Assembly (NCBI GenBank): GCA_040880125.1
Contig: JBBDJB010000028.1
Span: forward strand, 1-23,854
DNA from: JBBDJB01 sp040880125
GTDB taxonomy: Bacteria; Planctomycetota; Planctomycetia; Pirellulales; JBBDJB01
Length of the DNA: 23,854 nucleotides
Direction: 5' to 3'
In this document: positions 15,095 to 22,018 of the stretch, piece after piece
How the letters are laid out: the number at the start of each line of letters is the position of its first letter
How positions within the stretch are numbered: the stretch's first letter is position 1
The notes under the pieces: model-generated
Told to the model about the DNA's origin: nothing
The model's input: the letters and a program-made list of their open reading frames with translations, nothing else
Database searches by the model: none
Made by a program: the position numbers and the translations under genes

Positions 15095-15289
15095 CATGCT
15101 GAGTCTACCGCCCGGACGATCAGGCGGGTTTTATAGTGCATTTCCGCTATTTCCTTCCAGACTGGTGTTTCCATGCGGAAGTGGCCTGCGGCGACGGGCA
15201 AGCACTTTTTGATCACTTGGCAAAAAGGGGGAGTTCAAAAAAGGTGCCGGTTCACTCGGCGGGCGCAGTGTGGGAGGCCGCCTTTTTTT
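15095..15289 (+). ncRNA. Candidate small RNA or attenuated leader
   Basis: The stretch runs from the start site predicted by the promoter at 15061-15088 to a hairpin with seven T residues, about 195 nucleotides. It lacks a good coding frame. Near its 5' end CCGCC and GGCGG with TTTT after them (about 15108-15130) could form a second, weaker early hairpin. I recognise no signature of RNase P RNA, tmRNA, SRP RNA or any riboswitch. It may be an independent small RNA or a leader controlling the secreted protein gene at 15433. No homology evidence is available. Confidence 0.35.
15258..15289 (+). terminator. Putative intrinsic terminator
   Basis: GGCGG (15258-15262) pairs with CCGCC (15278-15282) across a 15-base loop, followed directly by seven T residues (15283-15289). 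The stem is short but all G/C. It lies between the strong promoter and the secreted protein gene, so it could attenuate that gene. Confidence 0.45.
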
Positions 15290-15432
15290 CAACAAAGATG
15301 GGTTTCAACGGAAGGGCGTGTTTAAAAAAGAGGGAAACGCACCCGGTACGGAAAGCGTCGGATATCCTGTGAGTGCGCCGTCGCGGCGTGGCGACGGGGC
15401 GGGACGTTTTCACTTCGGGCAGGAGGTTCACC

Positions 15433-16110
15433 ATGAAACGAGTGGCCATTGGAACGATCTGTAGTGCGGTGCTGTTGTGCCTCGGCCTGGCGATCGCCAA
15501 CGCTCAGCCACCCGCCCAGGGCGACAGTCCCGGAGCGGCCACGAAGGCACCAATTGGCCGCTACCAAATGGACAACAGCGGCGATCGGGTCATCGTGCTC
15601 GACACGGCCACCGGGAGTTGCTGGATGTGGCTCGGCGGCAAGAAGTGGCTCGACATGGGAAGCCCGGCCGAAAGCCACGAGTCGGCGGAGCCGGTCGCCG
15701 TGCCGTCCCAAACCAAACTGTCGGACGGCAGGCTCCAAGTCACCCTCTATCAGCGGGGCACGAAGGAACTGCAACTCCCGGCCGGGCCGGTCACCGTGCG
15801 AGTCGGCGACGTCACCGGCGGACAAGTCATGGTATCGGTGCATCGTCGCGACGGCGAGATTGTGCTCGACGACGTCTCGCTGGAATCGGGCGAGGTAACC
15901 AAATTCGTCGTCGGCGGCCAACCCTATTTTCTGCGCGTCAATCGATTGAAAAATTTCCTGGTCGGCAATGACATTGTGGAGCTTGAGATCGCACTGAGCC
16001 GCGATCGACTCAGTGGCAAGGTCACCGCGGACTCGTCGCCCAAGCAAGATGACGAGCAGGCCCCTGAGGAACCTGCCGACCCGCGGGAGCAACCCGGCGA
16101 TGAACGTTAG
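15433..16110 (+). CDS. Secreted protein of unknown function
   Basis: The start is fixed by AGGAGG at 15421-15426, six bases before the ATG, the best ribosome site in the window. The protein has 225 residues. It has a signal peptide of about 24 residues (MKRVAIGTICSAVLLCLGLA, then IANA before QPP). A segment at about 42-75 with GRYQMDNSGDRVIVLDTATG and CWMWLGGKKWLDMG looks like a small beta domain that senses or displays a value. A second beta-rich part, at about 120-200, contains VTVRVGDVTGGQVMVSVHR, GEIVLDDVSLESGEVTKF and FLRVNRLKNFLVGNDIVELE. The tail is acidic and Pro-rich. No catalytic motif is recognised. It may be controlled by the leader/terminator arrangement upstream. Confidence 0.85.
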   Translation: MKRVAIGTICSAVLLCLGLAIANAQPPAQGDSPGAATKAPIGRYQMDNSGDRVIVLDTATGSCWMWLGGKKWLDMGSPAESHESAEPVAVPSQTKLSDGRLQVTLYQRGTKELQLPAGPVTVRVGDVTGGQVMVSVHRRDGEIVLDDVSLESGEVTKFVVGGQPYFLRVNRLKNFLVGNDIVELEIALSRDRLSGKVTADSSPKQDDEQAPEEPADPREQPGDER

Positions 16111-16117
16111 CAGCAGC

Positions 16118-16136
16118 GTCCGCTGTGCGAACCAGA
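16118..16136. repeat. Degenerate copy of the GTCCGCTGTGCGGAC repeat
   Basis: GTCCGCTGTGCGAACCAGA has one change in the right arm compared with the palindrome elsewhere in the window. It lies seven bases after the stop of the secreted protein gene. Confidence 0.7.
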
Positions 16137-16189
16137 AAGGCTGATGCGCCCGCCGTACGACTGCTCATCAAATTGTTCGGAGCAACCTT

Positions 16190-16438
16190 GTGAGCGAAAC
16201 ACCGACGACCGCACCGCCCGACTGCTCAGCCTCGCACATTATTTCCGGCCGCGGCGAGCACGGCCTCGATTGGCAGCGCATTTGCCCGCAGTGCCGCCGC
16301 TGGTGGGCGCTGCGGCACGTCGAGCGCCGCAGGGAGATTGCCGACCACGTGGAAGCGAGAATCGATTTGTATCGATGCAAGTTTTGCCAAGTGGAGGTGG
16401 AATTCGTTGTCCCGAAGTGGAAGGACCGTTGGGTATGA
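16190..16438 (+). CDS. Small zinc-ribbon protein
   Basis: The GTG at 16190 is preceded by GGAG at seven bases, which selects this start. The product is 82 residues. Two Cys pairs, CPQC at about 32-35 and CKFC at about 63-66, suit a single zinc ribbon. They flank a helical WWALRHVERRREIADHVEAR segment. The end, VEVEFVVPKWKDRWV, is beta-like. It has no signal peptide or membrane segment. The stop codon overlaps the start of the next gene as ATGA, so translation of the two is probably coupled, although the next product is secreted and this one is not. Role unknown; zinc binding is inferred from the Cys spacing. Confidence 0.75.
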   Translation: MSETPTTAPPDCSASHIISGRGEHGLDWQRICPQCRRWWALRHVERRREIADHVEARIDLYRCKFCQVEVEFVVPKWKDRWV

Positions 16439-17307
16439 ACAAGCCGAATCACATCCTGGCCGTCGCGCTGGCCATCGTGGCGGCACTGAGCGCGCTGTCC
16501 GCTCCGGCAATGGCTCAATATGATCCAGCCGGTCCACGGCTGCGCGTGCTCACCTACAACATTCATCACGGCGAGGGGACCGATGGGCGGTTCGACTACC
16601 AGCGCCTCGCCAAGATGATCAACGATCTGCGGCCGGACATCGTGGCGGTGCAAGAGGTCGACCGTGGCACGGGCCGCGCCGACGGCGTCGATCAGGCGGC
16701 TGTACTAGGCAAGTTGACTGGCATGCGTTCCACTTTCGGCAACGCCATGCACTACGACGGCGGCGAGTACGGCGAGGCGGTGCTCTCGCGATATCCGATC
16801 CTCGGCGTGCGCGTGCATCACCTGCCATTCCGCTACGGGCAGGAGCCCCGCGCTGCGCTCGCGGTCGCGGTTCAGCCCGAGGGCATGCCGGAGCTGTTGT
16901 TCGTCGGCACGCACCTTTGCCATCAGAGTTCCGCAACCCGACTTGAGCAATGCCAACAGCTCGATCGAATTCTCCCTGCCGGAGGGCCTTTGCCGGTCAT
17001 CCTGGCGGGCGACCTGAATGCCCGGTCAGGCAGCGACGCCATGGCGGTATTGCTGGACGGCCGCTGGATCGATTGCGTGGCGCCACGTTCGCGAATCGAC
17101 TACGTCCTGGTCCGTAAGGAAGATCCGTGGCAGGTGACGAGTGTCAACATCATCGACGACCGCGTCACCTCCGATCATCGTCCCGTGCTGGTCGAGTTAG
17201 TGTGGACCGGGGAGATCGAACAAGAAGTTGCGGCGGCGGAGGAACCGGCAGCCGCCACGCCGCTCGCGCCGGCCGAAGCGTCCGATGAAACCGACCAGCC
17301 GCGTTGA
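16435..17307 (+). CDS. Secreted endonuclease/exonuclease/phosphatase family protein
   Basis: The protein has 290 residues and belongs to the DNase I-like metal-dependent phosphoesterase superfamily. A signal peptide (residues 1-27, cut after APAMA) sends it out of the cytosol. The full catalytic set is visible: N42 in LTYNIHHGEG, E74 in AVQEVDRG, EAVLSRYP at 114-121, H160 in VGTHLCH, D193 and N195 in LAGDLNA, D222 in SRIDYVLV, and D247/H248 in TSDHRPVLVE. Substrates in this superfamily range from nucleic acids to phosphoinositides and sphingomyelin, and the sequence does not decide between them. The C-terminal 35 residues are Ala/Glu/Pro-rich. The ATG overlaps the zinc-ribbon gene stop; the frame extends 97 codons upstream, but only as a shadow of that gene. 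Confidence 0.93.
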   Translation: MNKPNHILAVALAIVAALSALSAPAMAQYDPAGPRLRVLTYNIHHGEGTDGRFDYQRLAKMINDLRPDIVAVQEVDRGTGRADGVDQAAVLGKLTGMRSTFGNAMHYDGGEYGEAVLSRYPILGVRVHHLPFRYGQEPRAALAVAVQPEGMPELLFVGTHLCHQSSATRLEQCQQLDRILPAGGPLPVILAGDLNARSGSDAMAVLLDGRWIDCVAPRSRIDYVLVRKEDPWQVTSVNIIDDRVTSDHRPVLVELVWTGEIEQEVAAAEEPAAATPLAPAEASDETDQPR

Positions 17308-17372
17308 TCGGAGGAACTCTGGGAGACTGTATTTCGCTTTCATGCACAGTCGGGAATTCTACATGGAAGAGA

Positions 17373-17909
17373 TTACGGCCCCGGCGCGCCCTGCTCGGCC
17401 GTTGTGGGCATCCAGTCGAATCGATACCGGTCGCCGAGCTGCATGCGGGTTAGGCAAATGATCTCTTGCATGTGGCCCTCGAAGTGCGCCGTGCTGTCGA
17501 AGATGGCCGTTAGCGGCGTCACGTCAAAACCCTGAACACGCCGCATTTCAAGCAGCGTTTCCGGGGGCGCGGCGCTTATCACGTTGCACGCGTCGTCGAG
17601 GGCCGTGCGGATGGTCTCCAACAGGTTGGCTCGCGGAATCGGTCCGCGCTCGATGAATTCGCTGGGGCGATCCCGCGTGTCCGCGGTGTCACCGACGCCG
17701 GAGACGATCCACTGCCGCACGTTGCCTGAAAGGTGCAAGAGGAGATTCGCGATGCTGTTCTGATCGGGCGTCGGCCGCCACCAAAGCTGCTCGTCGGAGA
17801 GTTGGTCGACGCAGTGTTCGATCTTCCGTAGCGACTCGCGCAGTTGGGCGGGGGCTTCCATCAGGTAGGCGGCGGCGATCGTTTTTTCGTGAACAGGGTC
17901 GGTTGTCAT
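17373..17909 (-). CDS. DinB-like (DUF1572-type) four-helix protein
   Basis: The protein has 178 residues from the ATG at 17909. An upstream extension of 40 codons is a shadow of the next gene and was dropped. It is all helical, and the three metal-binding His positions of the DinB/YfiT fold are present: H59 in NLLLHLSGNVRQWI, and H142 and H146 in STAHFEGHMQEI. DWMP near the end is the sort of tail seen in DUF1572 proteins. Family members are putative metal-dependent thiol S-transferases or hydrolases of mostly unknown substrate. It lies 55 bases after the GH5-like gene on the same strand and may be cotranscribed with it, and it converges with the phosphoesterase gene. No signal peptide, so cytosolic. 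Confidence 0.9.
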   Translation of the reverse strand: MTTDPVHEKTIAAAYLMEAPAQLRESLRKIEHCVDQLSDEQLWWRPTPDQNSIANLLLHLSGNVRQWIVSGVGDTADTRDRPSEFIERGPIPRANLLETIRTALDDACNVISAAPPETLLEMRRVQGFDVTPLTAIFDSTAHFEGHMQEIICLTRMQLGDRYRFDWMPTTAEQGAPGP

Positions 17910-17964
17910 GGAAGCATCCCCAAGGCATAAGAATTCGAATGATGACGCGCGTCCGGCGCTTGCG

Positions 17965-19080
17965 CTACGGTCCCTTGATCTCGTCGGCCTTCTCTTGAAA
18001 CAGCTCCAACCAGCCGCGCGTGAGCGCATCGGCGATCGATTCGGACTCTTTCAGTTCCTCCGGCGTCGTGCCCCAGTAAAAGCCGATCCAGCCGTCGACG
18101 ATATCGCGCGAGCCGTCGATCACCTTGCCCAACTCCTCAGGGCTGCACTTCAGCGGAAACGTCTCCTCGACCAGCAGCGGCTTCCCCATGTCGAATGCCT
18201 CCAGGGTTGCCCGCGCTTCGTCGAGCTTGCCGCTTTCCGGATAGATGTGCACGGCTACAAAGTCGACCAGCGGTGCGATTCGCGAAGGAACAAAGCCGGA
18301 CGTGAGGCCAGGCCGGTCCAGGCTCCACGGCACCAGGCCCACGGTGATCAGGCGCCCCCGGTCGTGGCCGCGGATGGCTTCGACGAGTTGGCTGGTCCAC
18401 TCTCTTGCGATTTCCACCCGCGGGCGGCCACCGGTCTCCCGTGCGATGAACTGGACGAAGTGCTTGCCGGCAAACGCCGGCCCCAGCCAATCATCGCGCC
18501 GGCCCGACCCGCCCGGCACCACCGGTTCGTTCATCAGATCGTAGCAGAACACCGCGGGACTGCTGGCGCAGCGGCTGGCGACTGCCTCCCAGAATCGGGC
18601 CTGCACGGCCCAGCGCTCGTCCCGATCAAGCTCGTCGTACCACGGCGGCACGTCATGCTTGTGATAACAACCCAGCCCGGTGATATCCAGATACAGTCCC
18701 TCGCGCTCGGCCAAACCGAGCAGCCGATCGAGCTGCGCCAGCGATCGCTCGCTGGGCCGGTCGGCCGCGTCCATGAACTTGCCGAGCTGCAGATGCACGC
18801 GCACGACGTTCGCCCCCAACCGCTTCATTTCGGCGAAGTCTTCCTCGATGGTCGGCCACTGCTCAAGCCAGTAGTCCTCGAGCAGCCGGCCCTCTCGATC
18901 GTGATCGTAGTTGAAGCCCCAAGGGACAAAGCGCTCGCCCGAGCCGGCCAGCACGAAAGACTTCCCATCGTCGGAGATGGCGATGCGCGGCATCGACTGC
19001 GCCGCCGCCGTCACTGCTCCGATGGACAACAGCCCGATGACGGTAGCGGCGGTGAGCGACCCGTGTATGCGGTAGTGCAT
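17965..19080 (-). CDS. Secreted GH5-like glycoside hydrolase
   Basis: The ATG at 19080 has AGGAGG six bases before it and is clearly the start; the ATG at 19107 lies above that ribosome site. The 371-residue product has a signal peptide of about 27 residues ending near TAAAQ. The fold is a clan GH-A TIM barrel: WGFNYDHD at 54-61, NVVRVHLQLG at 91-100, the acid/base E185 in FCYDLMNEPV, HIYPESG at 278-284, and the nucleophile E306 (or E305) in KPLLVEETFP. Tandem Glu at the nucleophile makes the exact residue uncertain. Substrates for this clan include cellulose, mannan and other beta-glycans; none can be assigned. Planctomycetes often carry many such enzymes for algal or plant polysaccharides. 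Confidence 0.9.
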   Translation of the reverse strand: MHYRIHGSLTAATVIGLLSIGAVTAAAQSMPRIAISDDGKSFVLAGSGERFVPWGFNYDHDREGRLLEDYWLEQWPTIEEDFAEMKRLGANVVRVHLQLGKFMDAADRPSERSLAQLDRLLGLAEREGLYLDITGLGCYHKHDVPPWYDELDRDERWAVQARFWEAVASRCASSPAVFCYDLMNEPVVPGGSGRRDDWLGPAFAGKHFVQFIARETGGRPRVEIAREWTSQLVEAIRGHDRGRLITVGLVPWSLDRPGLTSGFVPSRIAPLVDFVAVHIYPESGKLDEARATLEAFDMGKPLLVEETFPLKCSPEELGKVIDGSRDIVDGWIGFYWGTTPEELKESESIADALTRGWLELFQEKADEIKGP

Positions 19081-19130
19081 GGCGTTCCTCCTAGGGGCTC
19101 TGTTCAAATCCTACCGCAAAAGCATGGGCT

Positions 19131-19184
19131 GCGAAAAAGGGGGACAGGCACGGCGCTACGCTTCGAGCCAGTCCCCCTTTTCGC
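19131..19184. repeat. REP-like element with GGGACAGGCAC and GAGCCAGTCCC, copy 1
   Basis: The left arm GCGAAAAAGGGGGAC pairs with the right arm GTCCCCCTTTTCGC (one extra A), enclosing AGGCACGGCGC and CTTCGAGCCA. The conserved GACAGGCAC and GAGCCAGTC ends are shared with the element at 19219-19305. This is the pattern I associate with REP elements mobilised by REP-associated tyrosine transposases; no such transposase is in the window. Confidence 0.75.
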
Positions 19185-19218
19185 GGCGACTGCTCGGGCG
19201 CGCCACGGGAAGGGGCCG

Positions 19219-19305
19219 CGGGAAGTGGGACAGGCACCTTATCGCCCCAGACCTTCATCGTCAGGTCGGTCGCGAGCGGGCGATAACGAGCCAGTCCCAT
19301 TTCCC
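19219..19305. repeat. REP-like element with GGGACAGGCAC and GAGCCAGTCCC, copy 2
   Basis: GGGAAGTGGGACAGGCACC and GAGCCAGTCCCATTTCCC form the outer stem with one mismatch. TTATCGCCC and GGGCGATAA extend it, and GACCT and AGGTC close the tip, making a long hairpin. It shares its conserved ends with copy 1, 35 bases to the left, but has a different middle. Confidence 0.75.
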
Positions 19306-19369
19306 AAATCCCACCGCCGCGTACCGCCATGAGCCGCCCGGTTTTATTCGCCCAAGCGGCTGCTACACT

Positions 19370-19398
19370 GTTGACGTTCAACCCGTTGTGCGACAACG
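19370..19398. promoter_or_regulatory. Two tandem operator-like palindromes
   Basis: GTTGA-CGT-TCAAC (19370-19382) and CGTTGT-GCG-ACAACG (19384-19398) are adjacent perfect inverted repeats sharing GTTG and CAAC half-sites, with centres 15 bases apart. They lie 56 bases before the fumarylacetoacetate hydrolase family gene and next to TACACT (19364-19369), a possible -10 box. Two sites for one regulator is the simplest reading, but no regulator gene is nearby. Confidence 0.4.
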
Positions 19399-19453
19399 CA
19401 CACCGTAGCATTGAAGGACATTCAAGCAAACTTCCAGGTCAGGTGAATTCGCG

Positions 19454-20320
19454 ATGCGACTTTGCACGTACATGAGTGATGGGGGCCCCCGGGCCGCGGC
19501 AGTTCGCGGGCGGCAGTACGTCGATCTGAACCGGGCCGATTCGTCGCTGCCGGCGCGAATGAAGGAACTGCTCGCGCTGGGAAACGACGCGCTGCGCCGT
19601 GCCGAGGCCGCCGTACAGCGGGGCGAAGCGTTCGGACCGGACGGCGTGCGGCTGCTCGCTCCGGTCCCCGATCCCGAGAAAATCATCTGCGTGGGACTCA
19701 ACTACGCCGATCACGCCGCCGAGACGGGCGCGACCGTGGGTGACGAGCCGGTGATCTTCAACAAGTTTCCCACCGCGCTGCGGGCGGACGGCGATCCCAT
19801 CGAGCTGCCGAAGCTGTCCTCGCAGGTCGACTATGAAGCAGAACTGGTCGCCGTGATCGGGCGCGGCGGGCGGCACATCCCGCAACAGCAGGCGCTCGCG
19901 CACGTGGCTGGATACGCGTGTGGGCATGACGTGTCGGCGCGGGATTGGCAAAAAGGAAAGCCCGGCGGACAGTGGCTGCTGGGCAAGGGCTTCGACAGCT
20001 TCGCCCCGCTGGGGCCGCACCTGGTGACCGCCGACGAGGTGGGCGACGCCGGCAACCTGCGGATTGCCTTGCGGCTGAATGGTAAGACGATGCAGGACTC
20101 CAACACGCAGCAGTTGATCTTTAAGATCGATCAGTTGGTCGCGTACCTTTCCGGCGTATGTACGCTCTCGCCGGGGGACCTTATCTATACCGGGACTCCG
20201 CCGGGCGTCGGCATGGCGCGCAAGCCGCCGGTCTTTCTCCAGCCGGGCGACACGGTCGAAGTCGAAATCGAACGGATCGGCGTGTTGACCAATCCGGTCA
20301 TCGCCGAGCGGCAGGGTTAG
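19454..20320 (+). CDS. Fumarylacetoacetate hydrolase family protein
   Basis: The protein has 288 residues, with AGGTGA eight bases before the ATG. It has a short N-terminal domain (1-70), then the FAH catalytic domain beginning KIICVGLNYADHAAE at 76-90. The metal ligands are present: E128 and E130 in VDYEAELVAVIG and D159 in GHDVSARDWQ. KGFDSFAPLGP at 178-188 and IYTGTPPGVG near the C-terminus are typical. Members hydrolyse or decarboxylate oxo-acids, for example fumarylpyruvate, acylpyruvates or 2,4-diketo-3-deoxy sugar acids. The sequence does not decide the substrate. A sugar-acid role would fit the neighbouring glycosidase, but that is an inference only. Cytosolic; possibly regulated through the palindromes upstream. 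Confidence 0.94.
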   Translation: MRLCTYMSDGGPRAAAVRGRQYVDLNRADSSLPARMKELLALGNDALRRAEAAVQRGEAFGPDGVRLLAPVPDPEKIICVGLNYADHAAETGATVGDEPVIFNKFPTALRADGDPIELPKLSSQVDYEAELVAVIGRGGRHIPQQQALAHVAGYACGHDVSARDWQKGKPGGQWLLGKGFDSFAPLGPHLVTADEVGDAGNLRIALRLNGKTMQDSNTQQLIFKIDQLVAYLSGVCTLSPGDLIYTGTPPGVGMARKPPVFLQPGDTVEVEIERIGVLTNPVIAERQG

Positions 20321-20350
20321 TGGTAGCTGGATTCGTGAGCAGTAAAACGG

Positions 20351-20390
20351 ACTCCCTCTCCCCCGCGGGCAGACGGCCGGGGAGCGGGGG
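20351..20390. repeat. CCCTCTCCCCC-type dispersed repeat, diverged copy
   Basis: ACTCCCTCTCCCCCGCGGGC followed by GGCCGGGGAGCGGGGG is a diverged copy of the element at 23784-23818. Repeats of this kind are widespread between genes in planctomycetes and several other phyla. In antisense it reads as the peptide PLPGRLPAGERES. Confidence 0.65.
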
Positions 20391-20403
20391 TATTGAATGA
20401 CAT

Positions 20404-20421
20404 ACAGACAGGAACGTCTGT
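20404..20421. repeat. ACAGAC-6-GTCTGT dispersed palindrome
   Basis: ACAGACAGGAACGTCTGT has six-base arms around AGGAAC. Its antisense frame encodes AQTFLSVC, a peptide string recurring in spurious planctomycete gene predictions and a familiar mark of this intergenic repeat. Confidence 0.65.
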
Positions 20422-20645
20422 GCCACGGCCTCGATCCCGCGAAAAGTATCCGCAGCTTCTCCAGTCCGCCGAATCGGTGCGATAGGTGCGCTACCGACGG
20501 CTGGTGAAATAACCGCGACGAAATGCCGAACCGGAATAGTAGGTGCGTTGCGCACAGGCGCAAAGGGCCGCCGGCACCGGCAAAGCCGTGCGGCATCGGC
20601 ACAACCCCCTCCGGCGTACTTTTGGAACCAAAGCATAGGCAAGTT

Positions 20646-21815
20646 ATGCTGATTGCGTTTTCTCTTGCGCGCCCCGATCGGCGCCGGCGCGTATTCTCCG
20701 ACGAGCGGATCTCCAGCGAACTGGCCGGCGCCGGTGCCGACACCGGGCACACGCGCAAGCAATTGCCGGCCGACGCAGCCCGCTACACGGCGGCCGCTGC
20801 CGTCAGCCAGCACGCCCGGGTGAGCGACCTGGTGCCACGGCGGTACCGGACGATCGCCCTGGGCTTCGGGGTGGGAGCCGTGCTGATCGCCGCCCTGGAA
20901 ACCGCCTACGCCTACGCGCGGCCGGTGGCGGCCCAGTTGGGAGAGCAGGCGTTCGGCGCGCTCGACCTCGCCTCCGGCAGCAGCGTGGCAAGTTGGTTCG
21001 GCGCCATGCTGCTGGCCGCGTCGGCGCTGGTAAGCGGGCTGATCTATATCGTGCGGCGTCACCGCATCGACGACTATCCCGGCCGCTATCGCGTGTGGCT
21101 GTGGGCGGCGATCACCCTGGCGGTGATCTCGCTCAGCGCCACTTCCAGCTTTCACTCGACGCTGGCCGCACTTACGGTTTACGCCTCCGGCTGGACCGGC
21201 TGGCGAAGCGGTACCTTGTGGTGGTTGCTGCCCGGAGCGGCGGTCGGGCTGTACGTCGGGGTGCGGGTATTGCTGGACGTGCGCGAATGCCGGCTTGGGC
21301 TGGCGTCGCTCGTGTTGGCGACCATTGCCTGGTCGACGGCACTGGTGATGAGCTTGACCGGCAGCGCGGCGGACGTCACCGGAGTGATGGCCGCCAGTGG
21401 CGCCACGCTCGGCGGGCATTTGCTGCTGCTCGCGGGGTTGGTCGGCTACGCACGATATGTGCTCTTGGACGCGGAGAACCTGCTGCCGCCTCGCAAGACG
21501 GCGGCGAAAGCCAAGGCGGCCGATGCCAGCAAATCTCCCGCGCGCAAGTCGACGGCGCCTGCGCCGCACTTCGAGCCGCGCCGCTCCGAAACGCGTGACG
21601 GGTCGCCCGCGGAGATAACGTCGGAGTCGGAGTTGGAAACCGAAGCGCAACGTTCTCGCAAGGCCAAGCGCAAGGCCAGGCAGGAGAAGTGGGTCGACGG
21701 TCGTAACCGCATCGACGACCCCTACAGCGAAGAGGACACCGCCGACCTGGACCGCCAGAAGCTCTCCAAGGCGGAGCGAAAGCGGCTGCGCAAGCAAAAG
21801 GCAGAACTGCCGTAG
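20646..21815 (+). CDS. Multi-pass membrane protein with basic C-terminal tail, unknown function
   Basis: The protein has 389 residues from the ATG at 20646. The frame is open from 20523, but the extra residues look non-coding. It begins MLIAFSLARPDRRRRVFSDE, then a soluble segment (DTGHTRKQLPADAARYTAAA at 32-51) before about six hydrophobic helices near 68-90, 114-136, 151-167, 190-210, 217-237 and 255-274. An RRHRIDDYPGRYRVWLW loop at 137-153 looks conserved. The last 100 residues are Lys/Arg/Ala-rich and probably disordered, ending with KLSKAERKRLRKQKAELP. I recall similar planctomycete proteins with the RRHKIDDY-GRYR-W loop; none has a known role. No transporter or enzyme motif is seen. 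The Shine-Dalgarno sequence is weak. Confidence 0.85.
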   Translation: MLIAFSLARPDRRRRVFSDERISSELAGAGADTGHTRKQLPADAARYTAAAAVSQHARVSDLVPRRYRTIALGFGVGAVLIAALETAYAYARPVAAQLGEQAFGALDLASGSSVASWFGAMLLAASALVSGLIYIVRRHRIDDYPGRYRVWLWAAITLAVISLSATSSFHSTLAALTVYASGWTGWRSGTLWWLLPGAAVGLYVGVRVLLDVRECRLGLASLVLATIAWSTALVMSLTGSAADVTGVMAASGATLGGHLLLLAGLVGYARYVLLDAENLLPPRKTAAKAKAADASKSPARKSTAPAPHFEPRRSETRDGSPAEITSESELETEAQRSRKAKRKARQEKWVDGRNRIDDPYSEEDTADLDRQKLSKAERKRLRKQKAELP

Positions 21816-21850
21816 CTATCACGGCCTGAACTTGTCACGGCTTGAATCTC

Positions 21851-21882
21851 GGGTGCCACCGCTGGCCTGTTCAGCAGTGGCG
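21851..21882 (+). repeat. Dispersed palindromic repeat (CAGCAGTGG family), copy 3
   Basis: GGGTGCCACCGCTGGCCTGT followed by TCAGCAGTGG keeps the GGGTGCCAC start and CAGCAGTGG end of the copies at 13167 and 13427, with changes in the left arm. Confidence 0.7.
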
Positions 21883-22002
21883 TCGAATACAGCAGGCCAA
21901 TTGCGCCCAGCGCGGCAGCGCCCCGCCCTCCCCTGCTTTTCGAGCTGTCTGGACGGTCGCCCGCACTTCCCCTGCGCGAGCGAAACGTCTAATCTTGGAT
22001 TG

Positions 22003-22018
22003 TGCCGCCACGGCGGCA
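22003..22018 (+). promoter_or_regulatory. Perfect hairpin before gltX
   Basis: TGCCGCC (22003-22009) and GGCGGCA (22012-22018) are separated by two bases. The hairpin directly abuts AGGAGG (22018-22023), so if transcribed it could affect access to that ribosome site and to the 18-codon frame beginning at 22030. Confidence 0.3.

Larger units (their letters stand above)
14841..15432. other. Long intergenic region with repeats, a strong promoter and a terminator
   Basis: These 592 bases hold repeats at 14860-14880, 14909-14928 and about 14930-14950, a near-consensus promoter at 15061-15088, a possible hairpin soon after the start site, and a hairpin with seven T residues at 15258-15289. A 78-codon frame at 15136-15372 has no ribosome site and runs through the terminator, so I do not call it a gene. 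Confidence 0.6.
19081..19453. other. Divergent intergenic region with two REP-like elements and tandem palindromes
   Basis: No gene is supported. The region lies between the leftward GH5-like gene and the rightward fumarylacetoacetate hydrolase family gene. It contains the GGGACAGGCAC hairpins at 19131-19184 and 19219-19305 and the operator-like pair at 19370-19398. Confidence 0.6.
20321..20645. other. Intergenic region with two dispersed repeats
   Basis: The region contains a CCCTCTCCCCC-type repeat at 20351-20390 and an ACAGACAGGAACGTCTGT repeat at 20404-20421. No gene is supported. The downstream frame is open from 20523, but the first 41 codons look like non-coding sequence. Confidence 0.6.

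Noticed and set aside
15136..15372. Small plus-strand frame before the secreted protein gene
   Set aside because: No ribosome site, no recognisable features, and it runs across the T-run terminator.
17908..19332. Plus-strand frame (474 codons) opposite the GH5-like gene
   Set aside because: The minus-strand product has a signal peptide, an AGGAGG site and catalytic residues; this frame has none and runs through a REP-like repeat.
20298..21797. Long antisense frame (499 codons) opposite the membrane protein
   Set aside because: The translation is Gly/Arg/Gln-rich with no domain, and its tail reads through two dispersed repeats (AQTFLSVC string), a mark of a false gene.
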